Positions 36,480 to 45,156 of a stretch of 64,000 nucleotides of DNA are shown here, one piece after another. Below the pieces are notes generated by a model that saw nothing but the letters and a program-made list of their open reading frames with translations, was not told the origin of the DNA and ran no database searches. Within the stretch, counting starts at the first letter, position 1; each line of letters opens with the position of its first letter. Position numbers and translations under genes: made by a program. This DNA is from Streptomyces albireticuli (GTDB lineage Bacteria; Actinomycetota; Actinomycetes; Streptomycetales; Streptomycetaceae): positions 1,178,001-1,242,000 of the forward strand of contig NZ_CP021744.1 of NCBI RefSeq assembly GCF_002192455.1, given 5' to 3'.

Positions 36480-36935
36480 TCAGGGGGCCGAACGCGGGCG
36501 CGGGCGGCTGTCGTCCGCCTGCTCGCGCAGTGCGCTCCGCGAGACGGGCCCGAGCAGGTCCGCCAGACGCTGCAGGGCGTCGGCGAAGAGGTCGTCGACG
36601 GTGAGGACGCCGACGAGCCGCCTGCTGTCGAATACCGCCAGGCGCCGGATGTCTTCGCGTCGGTACAGTCGGTAGGCGACGTCCAGATCGTCCGATGCGC
36701 TCACGGTGACCACGGGTGTGCTCATCAGGCGGATGACCGGCTCGTCCGACCCGGCGGCTTGTGCGACACTGCGCACCACGATGTCACGATCAGTGAGAAT
36801 GCCACCCAAAATGTCACCCTCGGTGACCGCAACGCAGCCCACCGCCTCTTCCGCCATGAGCACGGCTGCCTCCGCTGCGGTGGCCTGGTGGCTCACCGTG
36901 ATCGCGGGCGTGGTCATCAACGCCGACACTTTCAT
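36480..36935 (-). CDS. CBS-pair protein (Hrp1-like)
   Basis: A 151-residue protein made almost entirely of two CBS motifs: VSALMTTPAITVSHQATAAE (about 3-55) and LMSTPVVTVSASDDLDVAYR (about 70-125), with a charged C-terminal tail. Simple CBS-pair proteins bind adenine nucleotides. The closest known type is mycobacterial Hrp1, a strongly hypoxia-induced protein. It lies between a USP gene (53 bp upstream) and the GH65 gene (25 bp downstream), all leftward, so co-transcription is likely. Confidence 0.88.
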   Translation of the reverse strand: MKVSALMTTPAITVSHQATAAEAAVLMAEEAVGCVAVTEGDILGGILTDRDIVVRSVAQAAGSDEPVIRLMSTPVVTVSASDDLDVAYRLYRREDIRRLAVFDSRRLVGVLTVDDLFADALQRLADLLGPVSRSALREQADDSRPRPRSAP

Positions 36936-36988
36936 AGCCCGCCCTCCCTCCGGAGCGCCACGCGTTCAGGCCCCATCGGCCCCGCGCC

Positions 36989-37867
36989 TCAGTTGTGGGG
37001 GACGACGGCGACCGGGCACCGGGCGTGGTGCACGCACGCCTGTGCGACATTCCCCAGGCGTGGTGCCAAGGGCTGGTGGTGCCTGCGTCTACCGACCACC
37101 AGAAGACCGGCTCCTTCGGCCGCCCCGAGGGCGGCACGGGCAGGGCTTCCCAGCCGGACAGTGGTGGTCACCCTGACGTCCAGGTTGCGCTCGCGCCACG
37201 GCTGCACGGCCTGGGACAGCTTCTCCCCGGCCTCCTTGCTGATCTCGCCGGCCACGTCGGGATCGACGCCCCAGGGTGCGTAAGCCTGCACCGGCAACGG
37301 ACAGCCATGCACGACGAGCAAGGGCACACCTCGTGCCGCAGCCGTCTCGAAGGCGAACTCCAGCATGCTGTCGCATGGGCCATGCAGACTGACGCCGACG
37401 ACCACGCCCCCCTCGTCGGTACCGACGGGTGGTCGAGCCCCGGCTGCCGCGGACCGTACGAGTACCACCGGCCGTTCGGCCCTGCCTGCCACCTGAAGGC
37501 TGATGTCGCCCAGGAAGAAGCTCTCGACGCGTTCCAGACCCCGTGACCCCAGTACGACCATCGTTGAACTCTCAGCAGCCCGTAGCAGCGCGGTCTCGGG
37601 CTCTTCCGCCACCAGGTCCTCGATGACAGCGAGGTCATGGTGTCGCTCGTGCACGGCTGCCACAGCCGCCCTCACGATGCGCTTCGCCCAGTAGTTCTGA
37701 TCCTGGTCGGCCGGAAGGCCGGTGGAAGGTTCGCCGGCCAGCAGGACCCAGGCATGCAGAAGGCGCAGGCCCAGTCCGCGGCGGTCCGCCTCGTCCGATG
37801 CCCAGAGGGCAGCCTCAAGGCTCTCGGGAGAACCGTCGAGCCCGACGGTGATGGATGCCGGCTCCAT
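36989..37867 (-). CDS. Universal stress protein, tandem Usp domains
   Basis: A 292-residue protein with Usp domains at about 4-142 and 155-290. The first has GSRGLERVESFFLGDISLQVA, an intact ATP signature with D in place of one S. The second ends VGRRRHHQPLAPRLGNVAQ and CPVAVVPHN. ATG preceded by GGAGGTGACCCGCC. It lies downstream of the nitroreductase gene (116 bp) and upstream of the CBS gene on the same strand. Together with the two other USPs it gives the island its dormancy-regulon character. Confidence 0.9.
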   Translation of the reverse strand: MEPASITVGLDGSPESLEAALWASDEADRRGLGLRLLHAWVLLAGEPSTGLPADQDQNYWAKRIVRAAVAAVHERHHDLAVIEDLVAEEPETALLRAAESSTMVVLGSRGLERVESFFLGDISLQVAGRAERPVVLVRSAAAGARPPVGTDEGGVVVGVSLHGPCDSMLEFAFETAAARGVPLLVVHGCPLPVQAYAPWGVDPDVAGEISKEAGEKLSQAVQPWRERNLDVRVTTTVRLGSPARAALGAAEGAGLLVVGRRRHHQPLAPRLGNVAQACVHHARCPVAVVPHN

Positions 37868-37983
37868 GGCGGGTCACCTCCGTGCGATCGACGTACGCCC
37901 TCCGAGCCCTCTGTGACTCGTCGTCCCCTCCAGCCTGAGTCCAGCCGGGCAGAACAGCCACTGGAGGCGCCCGAAGCCAAGGG

Positions 37984-38982
37984 TCAGTCTTCGAGGACCA
38001 GAACGTCAGAGACTGGGCGCCGGGGTGTAGCCGGGCCCTGCGGTCCGTAGCCGAGACGCAGGATCATCTGTACCTGGCCGGTACCGGTGAGGGGGTCGCG
38101 CAGGGGCCAGCGCAGGTCGGGCCATTCCAGTGCCTGGGTAGAGAACGAGGTGGCCAGGCCCTTGAGGGTGGCGAGGAGCAGGACGCGCTGCATGGCCTGC
38201 CCCGCGCGCAGCCAATGCAGCGGTTCGTCGCCGTCCGTGCTGAGCACGGCAAGATGCGGCTCGTCCTCGAAGGGCGTTGTTCCGCGATCGGCCACCGGCT
38301 TCCCGCCCGAGAAGTCGCGCATCGGTGCCCGTCCGCCGTGCTTGCGCGGACCGAAGGCGTACTCCGGAACCCCGTCCGTCGCCGTGTCCGCTTCGCCGGC
38401 GCCGATCCGCGTCCATTGGGCGAGGTCCTGCTCACTGCCCTGGTCGGTGAGGTTTCGCGCTTCGGCTTCCTCGGCCAGTTCCTCCACCCAGCGCGACTGC
38501 CAGGACTCGGGGAAGGAGAGCACGGCTCCTTCCCGTTGCGCGGCGTCTACGAGAGCAGTGCGTACGTTCTCCGGAATCGCCTTTTCGGCGAACGGGTACC
38601 GGCTGGTGTGCCGCTGGTGGATCGCGGACCCGAGCAGCCTGAGCCCAATGTCCTCACCGTCCTCGGACGGTGCCGTGTGGACAAGAGCCAGCAAGGCGGT
38701 GTCCTGGGAGGCGGGCAACAGTGCGACGTCCGATTGGAAGCCGGCCGTCGCGAGGGCGACGCGAAGGTTGAAGAGGGCGGCTCCGCATCCGATGTGCAGG
38801 GCTCGGCCGTCGGGGTCGGAGTGGGGCATGACCCGCTCCGGGTCCGCGTACAGACGGAACGTGCCGTTTCCCCGTGAGTACCGGAAACGCCAGGGCTGTG
38901 CGTTGTGCATGGAGGGGGCAGCCACTGCCTCACCGACCAGCTCCGTCACTTGGTCGTCGTCCAAGGTGGGTGATGCTGTCAC
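37984..38982 (-). CDS. Nitroreductase-fold protein, Acg (Rv2032)-like
   Basis: A 332-residue protein of the split nitroreductase type found in actinobacterial dormancy regulons. Signature regions are AVAAPSMHNAQPWRFR (FMN-binding strand in true nitroreductases), HIGCGAALFNLRVAL, HQRHTSRYPF, and LLLATLKGLATSFSTQALE near the end. In mycobacterial Acg an internal loop closes the active site and the protein may store flavin rather than reduce nitro groups. The GTG at 38982 has AAGGGAGATCCCG upstream and gives the family length; the longer ATG start is rejected. Confidence 0.85.
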   Translation of the reverse strand: MTASPTLDDDQVTELVGEAVAAPSMHNAQPWRFRYSRGNGTFRLYADPERVMPHSDPDGRALHIGCGAALFNLRVALATAGFQSDVALLPASQDTALLALVHTAPSEDGEDIGLRLLGSAIHQRHTSRYPFAEKAIPENVRTALVDAAQREGAVLSFPESWQSRWVEELAEEAEARNLTDQGSEQDLAQWTRIGAGEADTATDGVPEYAFGPRKHGGRAPMRDFSGGKPVADRGTTPFEDEPHLAVLSTDGDEPLHWLRAGQAMQRVLLLATLKGLATSFSTQALEWPDLRWPLRDPLTGTGQVQMILRLGYGPQGPATPRRPVSDVLVLED

Positions 38983-39377
38983 CGGGATCTCCCTTCCAGC
39001 AGGGGCCGGCGGCGACACCGGCTCTCTCCCATCCTCTCTCTTCCAGGTTGGATGTGGCGTGAGCAGGATTACGCCTGTTCCAGGCCGCGGCCCAGTTGGC
39101 ATAACGGAGGCGCCCGCCCAGAGTGCGTGGGCGCGAGATCATTGCCACGCGTGACAGCACCGGCGACATTTCCGGCCCAGACCCTGTGGTCAGAGGTCAC
39201 GCATCCGAGCGTCGTACTCGGCATGCGGCTCCAGCCCGACGGCTGCACGCAGCAGGACAAGCGCCTCCTCCTGGAACTCGCGGTGTTCGTCAGGTCAGGC
39301 CGCTGCCGAGGCGTGGTGCCGCCTTGGCCACTGGTCATTCGGACACCTCCGTAAGTCTTCGCGGAGAGACTTTCCGG
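38983..39377. other. Intergenic junction between island and accessory zone
   Basis: Small open frames on both strands here lack homology and ribosome sites. The stretch contains the nitroreductase promoter and the downstream end of the phosphotransferase gene. No inverted repeat or duplicated tRNA end marking an element boundary could be seen. Confidence 0.4.
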
Positions 39378-40265
39378 TCACGGCACGGCTGTCCATGTCC
39401 ATGGGCGTGCGCCCTTGCGGCCACGGAGGCAGTCGACGCGGTGTTGTGCCTCGGCGCGGGCGTGTGGGTGTTCATCGGCGATCTGGAGGGCGAAGGTGAC
39501 CATGCGCAGTTCCCGGATGCCTGCCAGTACCGGGTAGCCGGGCCACGAGGTCACGTCCATGCCGTACGTGGCGCAGAAGTCCTCGTACTCAGGCACGGTG
39601 ACAGTGGCGGTCGTGATGCGCTTCACCGCTGTGGAAACCAGGTCCCATTCCGGGGGGCCATAGCAGGTGTTCTCCAGATCGAGGAGGTACGCGATGCCGT
39701 CGGCGTCGACAGCGACGTTGCCGTCCCAGGCGTCGCCGTGCAGAGCACAGAACGGCAGACCGGACGGGAGCCGTGCGAAGTCCGCACTGAGCCGGTCGGC
39801 GTGGTCTTGGAGCCAGCTCCGGTCGTCCGGGGTGAGGATGCCGGCTTCGGCGATCCGGCGCTTTGGTTTGGTAAGGGGATCCAACGGCCGCAGGCCAAGG
39901 GAGCCGGGAGGGCTGAGCGCGTGCATCTGCTTCAGCAGCCGGGCGATATCACCTGCGGTACCCGGTTGGTGGGGAGGCAGTTCGGCCCAGAACGTCACCG
40001 GTCGACCAGCAGCGAGGACAGGTTCGTCGGTGACGGCCGGCCGAACCGTGCTGATCCCGTTGGCGGTGAGCCAGCGGGCCACGGCCAGTTCGCGTTCGGC
40101 TACAGCTCGACCGTCGGGGCGACCGATGCGGGCGACGATCCGACCGGTCAGTCGCCAGATGGCATTCCCCGCTATCCGGATCGGCTCCGCCCCCACAGCG
40201 GAAAGGCCGGCCCGGCGGCAGGCTTCCTCCAGGACGCGACGGGACTGGATGACGACGGCGCTCAC
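39378..40265 (-). CDS. Phosphotransferase, aminoglycoside phosphotransferase/choline kinase fold
   Basis: A 295-residue kinase-fold enzyme. Catalytic loop CALHGDAWDGNV (HGD-x4-N) near residue 165 and metal-binding LLDLENTCYGPPEWDL near 185 are clear. The N-terminal lobe is less conserved (RIAGNAIWRL, IVARIGRP). Family members phosphorylate small hydroxylated compounds or antibiotics. GTG start overlaps the stop of the upstream XRE regulator (GTGA), so the two form a coupled pair in which the regulator probably controls the kinase. Substrate is unknown. Confidence 0.85.
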   Translation of the reverse strand: MSAVVIQSRRVLEEACRRAGLSAVGAEPIRIAGNAIWRLTGRIVARIGRPDGRAVAERELAVARWLTANGISTVRPAVTDEPVLAAGRPVTFWAELPPHQPGTAGDIARLLKQMHALSPPGSLGLRPLDPLTKPKRRIAEAGILTPDDRSWLQDHADRLSADFARLPSGLPFCALHGDAWDGNVAVDADGIAYLLDLENTCYGPPEWDLVSTAVKRITTATVTVPEYEDFCATYGMDVTSWPGYPVLAGIRELRMVTFALQIADEHPHARAEAQHRVDCLRGRKGARPWTWTAVP

Positions 40266-41653
40266 GCGTTGATCGCCTCCTGGATACGCTCTCGCAGCTG
40301 CACGACCTCCGGGATGGCCCGGTGCCGGTACCCGAGGGCTGCGAGTTCCCGCAGCCCGTCTGCTGCCCGCCTAGAACGCATCTGCCCCACATCCTCAAGG
40401 GCCAGTTCTCCCATGGCGACGGCCTCGCGCGGGTCGCCGACGGCCATGTTCAAGGCGGCGAGCTTCGTGCGGGACATCGCCCGCGATCGCACGTAAGCAT
40501 CGGTGTGGAGCTTCACCGCGGTGTCGAAGCGTTCGACGGCTGTCGGCTGATGGTGACCGGCGAGGGCGATGTCGTACAGGGCGTGCCCGGTGTCGCCCTG
40601 GTGCTGGGCCTCGTCGTAGTAGGCCATCCACGGCGGATCGGCCTCCGGGACACGGCGGGAGAATGCCTCATCTGCTGCGCCGATTGCCTTGAGGGCGGCT
40701 TCGGTGTCGCCGAGCTTGGCGTAGGCGCGGGCACGGGCGGTGTGGAGCATGGCGAGCTCGGTGGCAGTGAGTCGTTCGGAGCGGGCAAGGCCGAGTTCTG
40801 CATGGGTTAACCCGGTGTCCGCGTCGCCGAGCCAGATGGCCTGCCGGGCCCGGAAGCTGTAGATCTTCGCACGCAGGTGCCACTCCCCGGCTTCCTCGGC
40901 GCAGGCGGCGGCGAACGCGAACACACGGCGAGCGTCGTCGTGTGCATAGGCGTCGAAGTCTGTGGCGCCGACAACCATGCCTAGGCGGGCGGCGGCAGCG
41001 AACAAATGAGGTCGGATCTTCTCCGGGCAACGGCACTCGAGGAGGGCGGAAGCCCACTTCAGCTGCGCTGTGGCGACTTGGCGGACGATGCCGCCCCCAC
41101 CGTAGGCGTTGTCCCAACCGGAGACGACGTTTGCAGCGTCCTGGATCTGCTCGATGTCCTGGAGGCGCACCACGGCCGGAAGCTGTGCGGGCTCAGTGGG
41201 GGCGAGCAGGTGGGAGAAGGGAGAGGCCGCTATCGCGGAAACGCCCCCGGCGGTGAGGAAAGAACGGCGTCGCACATCACTCCAGTTGTCGCGCAGTGTC
41301 TCGTCGTCGAGTGACAGCATGACCGACTCCGGAACACCCGTACGACCGGCGCCTGTCCTGCCCTTGGTTTTGTACGCATCATGCCGTTCGTTGTCCGCTT
41401 CGGCTTCGGCATAGGGGCACATCCACTCCAGGATTCCGCCGGTGTCCAGAGCGGCGTCGAGAAGGCGCGCCAGCGGTTTCCGGCACAGCCGCTCACCCTT
41501 TTCGATCTTTCCGATCTGGTTGCCGCTGACGTGGACCAGGTGGCCGAGCCGCGTCTGTGTCAAGCGCCGGACCATGCGCCAGTGGCGGAGGTGAGCGCCG
41601 AATCGTTCTCTGACCGATCCGGTCGGGTTCAGTTCCTTCGGCGGCTGCGGCAT
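40262..41653 (-). CDS. XRE-family regulator with TPR-like C-terminal domain
   Basis: A 463-residue regulator. HTH at about 20-75 (RRLTQTRLGHLVHVSGNQIGKIEKGERL). Residues about 125-150 hold RRRSFLTAGGVSAIAASP, a Tat-like string found in the middle of many actinobacterial XRE-TPR proteins and not expected to act as an export signal. The rest (about 165-460) is alpha-helical and TPR-like (ARAYAKLGDTEAALKAIGAA, AVGDPREAVAMGELAL), a likely peptide or small-ligand sensor. It is the first gene of a pair with the phosphotransferase and is divergent from a small unknown gene. Confidence 0.85.
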   Translation of the reverse strand: MPQPPKELNPTGSVRERFGAHLRHWRMVRRLTQTRLGHLVHVSGNQIGKIEKGERLCRKPLARLLDAALDTGGILEWMCPYAEAEADNERHDAYKTKGRTGAGRTGVPESVMLSLDDETLRDNWSDVRRRSFLTAGGVSAIAASPFSHLLAPTEPAQLPAVVRLQDIEQIQDAANVVSGWDNAYGGGGIVRQVATAQLKWASALLECRCPEKIRPHLFAAAARLGMVVGATDFDAYAHDDARRVFAFAAACAEEAGEWHLRAKIYSFRARQAIWLGDADTGLTHAELGLARSERLTATELAMLHTARARAYAKLGDTEAALKAIGAADEAFSRRVPEADPPWMAYYDEAQHQGDTGHALYDIALAGHHQPTAVERFDTAVKLHTDAYVRSRAMSRTKLAALNMAVGDPREAVAMGELALEDVGQMRSRRAADGLRELAALGYRHRAIPEVVQLRERIQEAINA

Positions 41654-41901
41654 CGCGTCTCCTCAATCGTCCACGCCGTTGATGCGTACACCCGGGAGCC
41701 GTACGCATCCGCCGCTATCACGGATGTGGCGGCGACGTGCAGTATCCGTGCCCAGGAGCATGGCCCAACGCCACAGGATTCTTCCGGTATTTGGGCAGTT
41801 CCTTCCATCCTCCGTACGCAAGACGGCGGGCCAATCGTCTGGAAACGATGGACGACGGTGGCCCGCCGAGCCCACAGGACCGCTCAGGCTGGAGCCTCCC
41901 C

Positions 41902-42108
41902 ATGCCCGCCTTCCCCGGCACCGCTATGTCCGTTCCCGCCACCAACGCCGAGCAGAACCGCGATAGCACCACCGAATCCCCCGCCGGAGCCCGCTACAGG
42001 CAAGCGCACGGCGACGCGATGAGCTGGGCCGCCCACGACTACGAGGTGTACTACGATCTCGCCCGCGCGATGCCCTTCCCCGACCTCGGTCCCGGTGAGA
42101 CCCGGTGA
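41902..42108 (+). CDS. Small protein of unknown function (68 aa)
   Basis: An ATG after GGAGCCTCCCC begins a 68-codon frame rich in Ala, Thr and acidic residues, with WAAHDYEVYYDLARAMPFPD near the end. It is divergent from the XRE-phosphotransferase pair and convergent with the second XRE regulator. No family is recognised. It could be a peptide partner of one of the two TPR-type regulators or a non-coding frame; the ribosome site and codon pattern slightly favour a gene. Confidence 0.4.
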   Translation: MPAFPGTAMSVPATNAEQNRDSTTESPAGARYRQAHGDAMSWAAHDYEVYYDLARAMPFPDLGPGETR

Positions 42109-42131
42109 ACGGGCAAGCGGTTCCGGCCGCC

Positions 42132-43295
42132 CTACGCGGCCATCTCCTGTCGCATCCGGTCCAGTGCGTCGCCCGCGGCGGCCCGGACCTCCGGCAGCCG
42201 TTGGCCGGCGGCCCGCATGATGCGCTGCAACTGGTGCGGCAGCCGCTGTATCGCCGCTTCGCCCACCGCGGCGTTCAAGGCTTCGGCTGCCCCGATGTGG
42301 TCAGTGCCGATCAAGCGAACCTGAGCAACGGTGACCAGCTCGATCACCCGCCACTGCGGCGCCACCGTGGTCGTCAGGGTCGGCTGCTCCTCCACAAGTC
42401 GTATGGCGGCTCGTGCGCGGTCGGTGTCCAGAAGCCCGCGCAAACGGATCTCGTGGAGCGAAAACGGGTTGAACAACGAGGTGTTCCCGACCGTGCCGAC
42501 AAGGCTGTCCGCCTCGCACATCACCGAGTCGAACAGCTCCCGGTCACCGAGCGCGCCCGCCGCGCGGGCCAGGAGCGGCAGTACGGCGGCCCGGTCGTCG
42601 ACGGTGGGGGCGATGGCGATCGCGTGGCGCAGGCGCTCGACGGCGGCACCATGGATGCCGGCCTTGCGCAGCTCATTGCCGTGCATGCGCAAGATGCCGG
42701 AGAGCAGGGCTGGATCGTCACCGAGACGGCGGGCCGCTTCCAGACTCCGGGCGGTCCATCGGGCCGCGGTGGCCAGGCGTTCCTCGGGCAGCACGTTGCC
42801 GAGGGCGACGCCCAGGCCGACCCGGGCGCGGGCGAGAAGCCGTACGACGTCGCGTTCACTGTGGCCGTCTTCGACGCGGGCCTCGAGGCGGGCGACCAGC
42901 GGCCACAGCTCGGCGACGGCCTCGGAGGCGTGGCCGGACTGGCGGGCGATCTCCGCCAGACGCACGGTGGACTCGCCGAACTGCAACATCGCCCGGTGAT
43001 CCGTGTCGGCGAAGTCGGTCACGCCGAGGACGTGTGGTGGCAGTCCGAGGCGTTCCGCGACGCGGCGCCGCGAGCCGACGTCCTCCAGCGACCGCTTGCC
43101 CAGCTCCAGGGCCGAGACGTACGTCTTGTCGTAGCCCAGCAGCTCGCCGAGCTCGGTCTGGTTGAGCTGGTGCACCGCACGGTGGAAACGCAGAATCGCC
43201 CCCAGGTCGCGGGTGGCGAGGATGTCCTCGGCCTGCGGAGTCGTCCAATGCCACACCACATGCCGGGCAGCCGGCCGGGGCGCCGGAAGCGTCAT
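42132..43295 (-). CDS. XRE-family regulator with TPR-like C-terminal domain (second)
   Basis: A 387-residue regulator. HTH at about 30-85 ([26 protein letters not shown]) followed by a long helical-repeat domain ([33 protein letters not shown]). It has the same general design as the 463-residue regulator nearby, without the Tat-like string. It starts 21 bp after the stop of the NUDIX gene on the same strand, so the two are likely one unit. It might control the divergent dioxygenase gene. Confidence 0.83.
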   Translation of the reverse strand: MTLPAPRPAARHVVWHWTTPQAEDILATRDLGAILRFHRAVHQLNQTELGELLGYDKTYVSALELGKRSLEDVGSRRRVAERLGLPPHVLGVTDFADTDHRAMLQFGESTVRLAEIARQSGHASEAVAELWPLVARLEARVEDGHSERDVVRLLARARVGLGVALGNVLPEERLATAARWTARSLEAARRLGDDPALLSGILRMHGNELRKAGIHGAAVERLRHAIAIAPTVDDRAAVLPLLARAAGALGDRELFDSVMCEADSLVGTVGNTSLFNPFSLHEIRLRGLLDTDRARAAIRLVEEQPTLTTTVAPQWRVIELVTVAQVRLIGTDHIGAAEALNAAVGEAAIQRLPHQLQRIMRAAGQRLPEVRAAAGDALDRMRQEMAA

Positions 43296-43316
43296 GTCAT
43301 CACCCGCGGCGCTCGA

Positions 43317-43736
43317 TCAGCTGTGCCGCTGGCCGTACCAGGCAGCAACCGCACGCTTGTACCCATCCGGCATGTTCAGGCCGGGTACCTCCTCGGCCGT
43401 GAACAGACCGATCTCCTTGTGCTCGTGGCTGATGACCGGTGCCTGGTACGGGGTGAGCACGATGCAGCCGTAGGTCACGATCAGAACGCGCCGGCCGGGG
43501 ATCGGCTCGTAGATCCACACGCCGCCGTCGATGAGCGGGCCCGTCTTCACTTCCCAGCCCGCCTCCTCGAACAGCTCCCGCTCGACCGTCGTCTCCGGGC
43601 TGTCGTCACCGACTTCGAGGCGGCCGCCAGGCAGCTCCCACTCCTGGCGCTCGTTCTTCAGCAGCAACACACGCTGACGGCTGCCGATGGCGACGGCCTT
43701 GACGGAGACGGGCCAGGTCGGGGGCCTGTAGATCAT
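43317..43736 (-). CDS. NUDIX hydrolase
   Basis: A 139-residue NUDIX enzyme. The Nudix box is complete: GGRLEVGDDSPETTVERELF followed by EEAGW (GX5EX7REUXEEXGU, near residues 37-60). It would hydrolyse a nucleoside diphosphate linked to another group; specificity is not predictable. I chose the ATG at 43736 because it starts the beta-strand core directly; longer in-frame starts run into non-homologous sequence. NUDIX genes are frequent cargo of actinomycete integrative elements such as pSAM2 relatives. Operon with the XRE regulator downstream. Confidence 0.88.
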   Translation of the reverse strand: MIYRPPTWPVSVKAVAIGSRQRVLLLKNERQEWELPGGRLEVGDDSPETTVERELFEEAGWEVKTGPLIDGGVWIYEPIPGRRVLIVTYGCIVLTPYQAPVISHEHKEIGLFTAEEVPGLNMPDGYKRAVAAWYGQRHS

Positions 43737-43907
43737 CGCTGTCCTTCGCGGTGCATCGCCGGTCCAAGGGGCGTGCGGAACATAGCACGCGGCTCCCAAC
43801 TCGCTGACGTCTTGAGCGGATTGTCCGAGTCGACAATCCGTCGCTGTACGGGGCCGCCCCCTGCCCTCGACTCTGACCGCACTGTCCCCGCCGAAAGGAG
43901 CGCGCCG

Positions 43908-44699
43908 ATGCGCGAGGCCCAGCCGTTCACGGCCCACTACGTCGACATCCAGTCGCCGCGGGCCGAAGAGGTGGTCCGGGAGCGTTTACGCGACACCGGA
44001 CTGATCACCCTCAGCGGCTTCACCTCCCGCACCGTCTTCCGCGAATTCGCGGCCCGGATCATGGACATCACCCCGCACCGCGACAGCGACCCCGACGGAC
44101 TGACCGTTATCCGCGACACCCGCCGTCACACCCACCTTGCCGGATACGGGGGTTTCGGCAACTGCGAGCTGGCCCCGCACACCGAACGTTCCGGTGTCCC
44201 GAACCCGCCCCGGCTCATGCTGCTGGTCTGCGGCACGCCCGCCCTCTACGGAGGCGACTGCCTGCTGACTGACGGCCGTTCCGTCTACACCGACATCACG
44301 GCACGCCGCCGAGAAGCCATCATGGCCCTGAGCAAGCCGCGCACTGCGTTCTTCGGCGGCGGAGACGGCCACGCCACACAGGTCTTCACCGAACACCCGG
44401 ACGGCCGGGTCTCCGTGCGGCTGAGGCTCGACGGGCACGCGCGTTTCAGTCCCACCGTGCAGACGTACCTGCCATACCTCCGAAGCGCGCTCACGACCTA
44501 CCAAATCCGCCTCCCGCTCGGCGCCGGACAGGGCTACCTCCTCGACAACGAACGCTGGCTCCACGCCCGAGAAGCCTTCACGGGCAGCCGCCTGTGCTGG
44601 CGCGCTCTCGGCGAACCCCGCTTCCGCCTCCCCACCGGCTTCGCTCCCGCGTCGCGGTCTGCAATCACGCCGACCACAGCCGGCCCAGTGGTCGCGTGA
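43908..44699 (+). CDS. TauD/TfdA-like Fe(II)/2-oxoglutarate-dependent dioxygenase
   Basis: A 263-residue oxygenase. The iron-binding triad is suggested by HTERSG (H-x-E form, near residue 92) and the C-terminal His in NERWLHAREAF, followed by an Arg in GSRLCWRALGEP that would bind 2-oxoglutarate. H-x-E rather than H-x-D occurs in the clavaminate-synthase branch, which acts in natural-product hydroxylation. ATG at 43908 follows AAAGGAGCGCGCC. It is divergent from the NUDIX gene across 171 bp. No other biosynthetic enzyme is nearby, so the product is unknown. Confidence 0.82.
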   Translation: MREAQPFTAHYVDIQSPRAEEVVRERLRDTGLITLSGFTSRTVFREFAARIMDITPHRDSDPDGLTVIRDTRRHTHLAGYGGFGNCELAPHTERSGVPNPPRLMLLVCGTPALYGGDCLLTDGRSVYTDITARRREAIMALSKPRTAFFGGGDGHATQVFTEHPDGRVSVRLRLDGHARFSPTVQTYLPYLRSALTTYQIRLPLGAGQGYLLDNERWLHAREAFTGSRLCWRALGEPRFRLPTGFAPASRSAITPTTAGPVVA

Positions 44700-45112
44700 T
44701 GCGAGCCGCCGAGATCGTCACCCACAGATGGCGCACTGCCCGATGGATCTTCTCCCGGGCCAGGTCACACGAATGCCCCATCGATGCCGAGAGCATCATG
44801 GGCACGATCCGCGTCACCCTTGACAGGTTGCCGCCGGCCGCCTCCGCCGAACTCATCAAACTCGCCGCAGACGACCCCACCATGACGCCACAACAACTCA
44901 TCACGGTCTGCCGCCGCGCCCTTCGAGACCTCACCGCCGTGCGGCTACGGCGGCACCATGCACACCACGGACCGCCGGCCCCGCCTGTACGTTCCTCCCG
45001 GCCCCCGACACAACGCTCCGTGACTCGCCCACCCCCGAAGATCGCCCCGGTGAACCCTTTCGGGCCCGGCTACTCAGCCCCGCGTGCACCGACATCGAGT
45101 TCGTCGCGGTAG
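44699..45112 (+). CDS. Hypothetical protein, possible
   Basis: A 137-codon frame whose ATG overlaps the dioxygenase stop (TGATG), which would allow coupled translation. The N-terminal half is helical (RAAEIVTHRWRTARWIFSRA, AELIKLAADDPTMTPQQL); the C-terminal half is Pro/Ser/Arg-rich and looks disordered. No family is recognised. The coupled start favours a gene, the odd composition argues against. Confidence 0.4.
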   Translation: MRAAEIVTHRWRTARWIFSRARSHECPIDAESIMGTIRVTLDRLPPAASAELIKLAADDPTMTPQQLITVCRRALRDLTAVRLRRHHAHHGPPAPPVRSSRPPTQRSVTRPPPKIAPVNPFGPGYSAPRAPTSSSSR

Positions 45113-45156
45113 TTCATGCACCATCCGCCACCGCCACACGTGGGATCGCGCACCAA

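Noticed and set aside
3818..39000. Perfect mycobacterial-type DosR boxes
   Set aside because: By-eye scanning of the promoter regions found only partial GGGAC or GTCCC half-sites; a motif search would be needed.
39052..39354. Hundred-codon frame after the nitroreductase
   Set aside because: No ribosome site, no recognisable family, composition like shadow frames.
40262..41653. Tat export of the XRE regulator suggested by its RRRSFLTAGG string
   Set aside because: The string lies at residues 125-150 after a DNA-binding domain, where it cannot act as a signal peptide.
42105..43907. Very long extension of the dioxygenase gene
   Set aside because: It runs antisense through the XRE and NUDIX genes; the ATG at 43908 has AAAGGAG and gives the family length.
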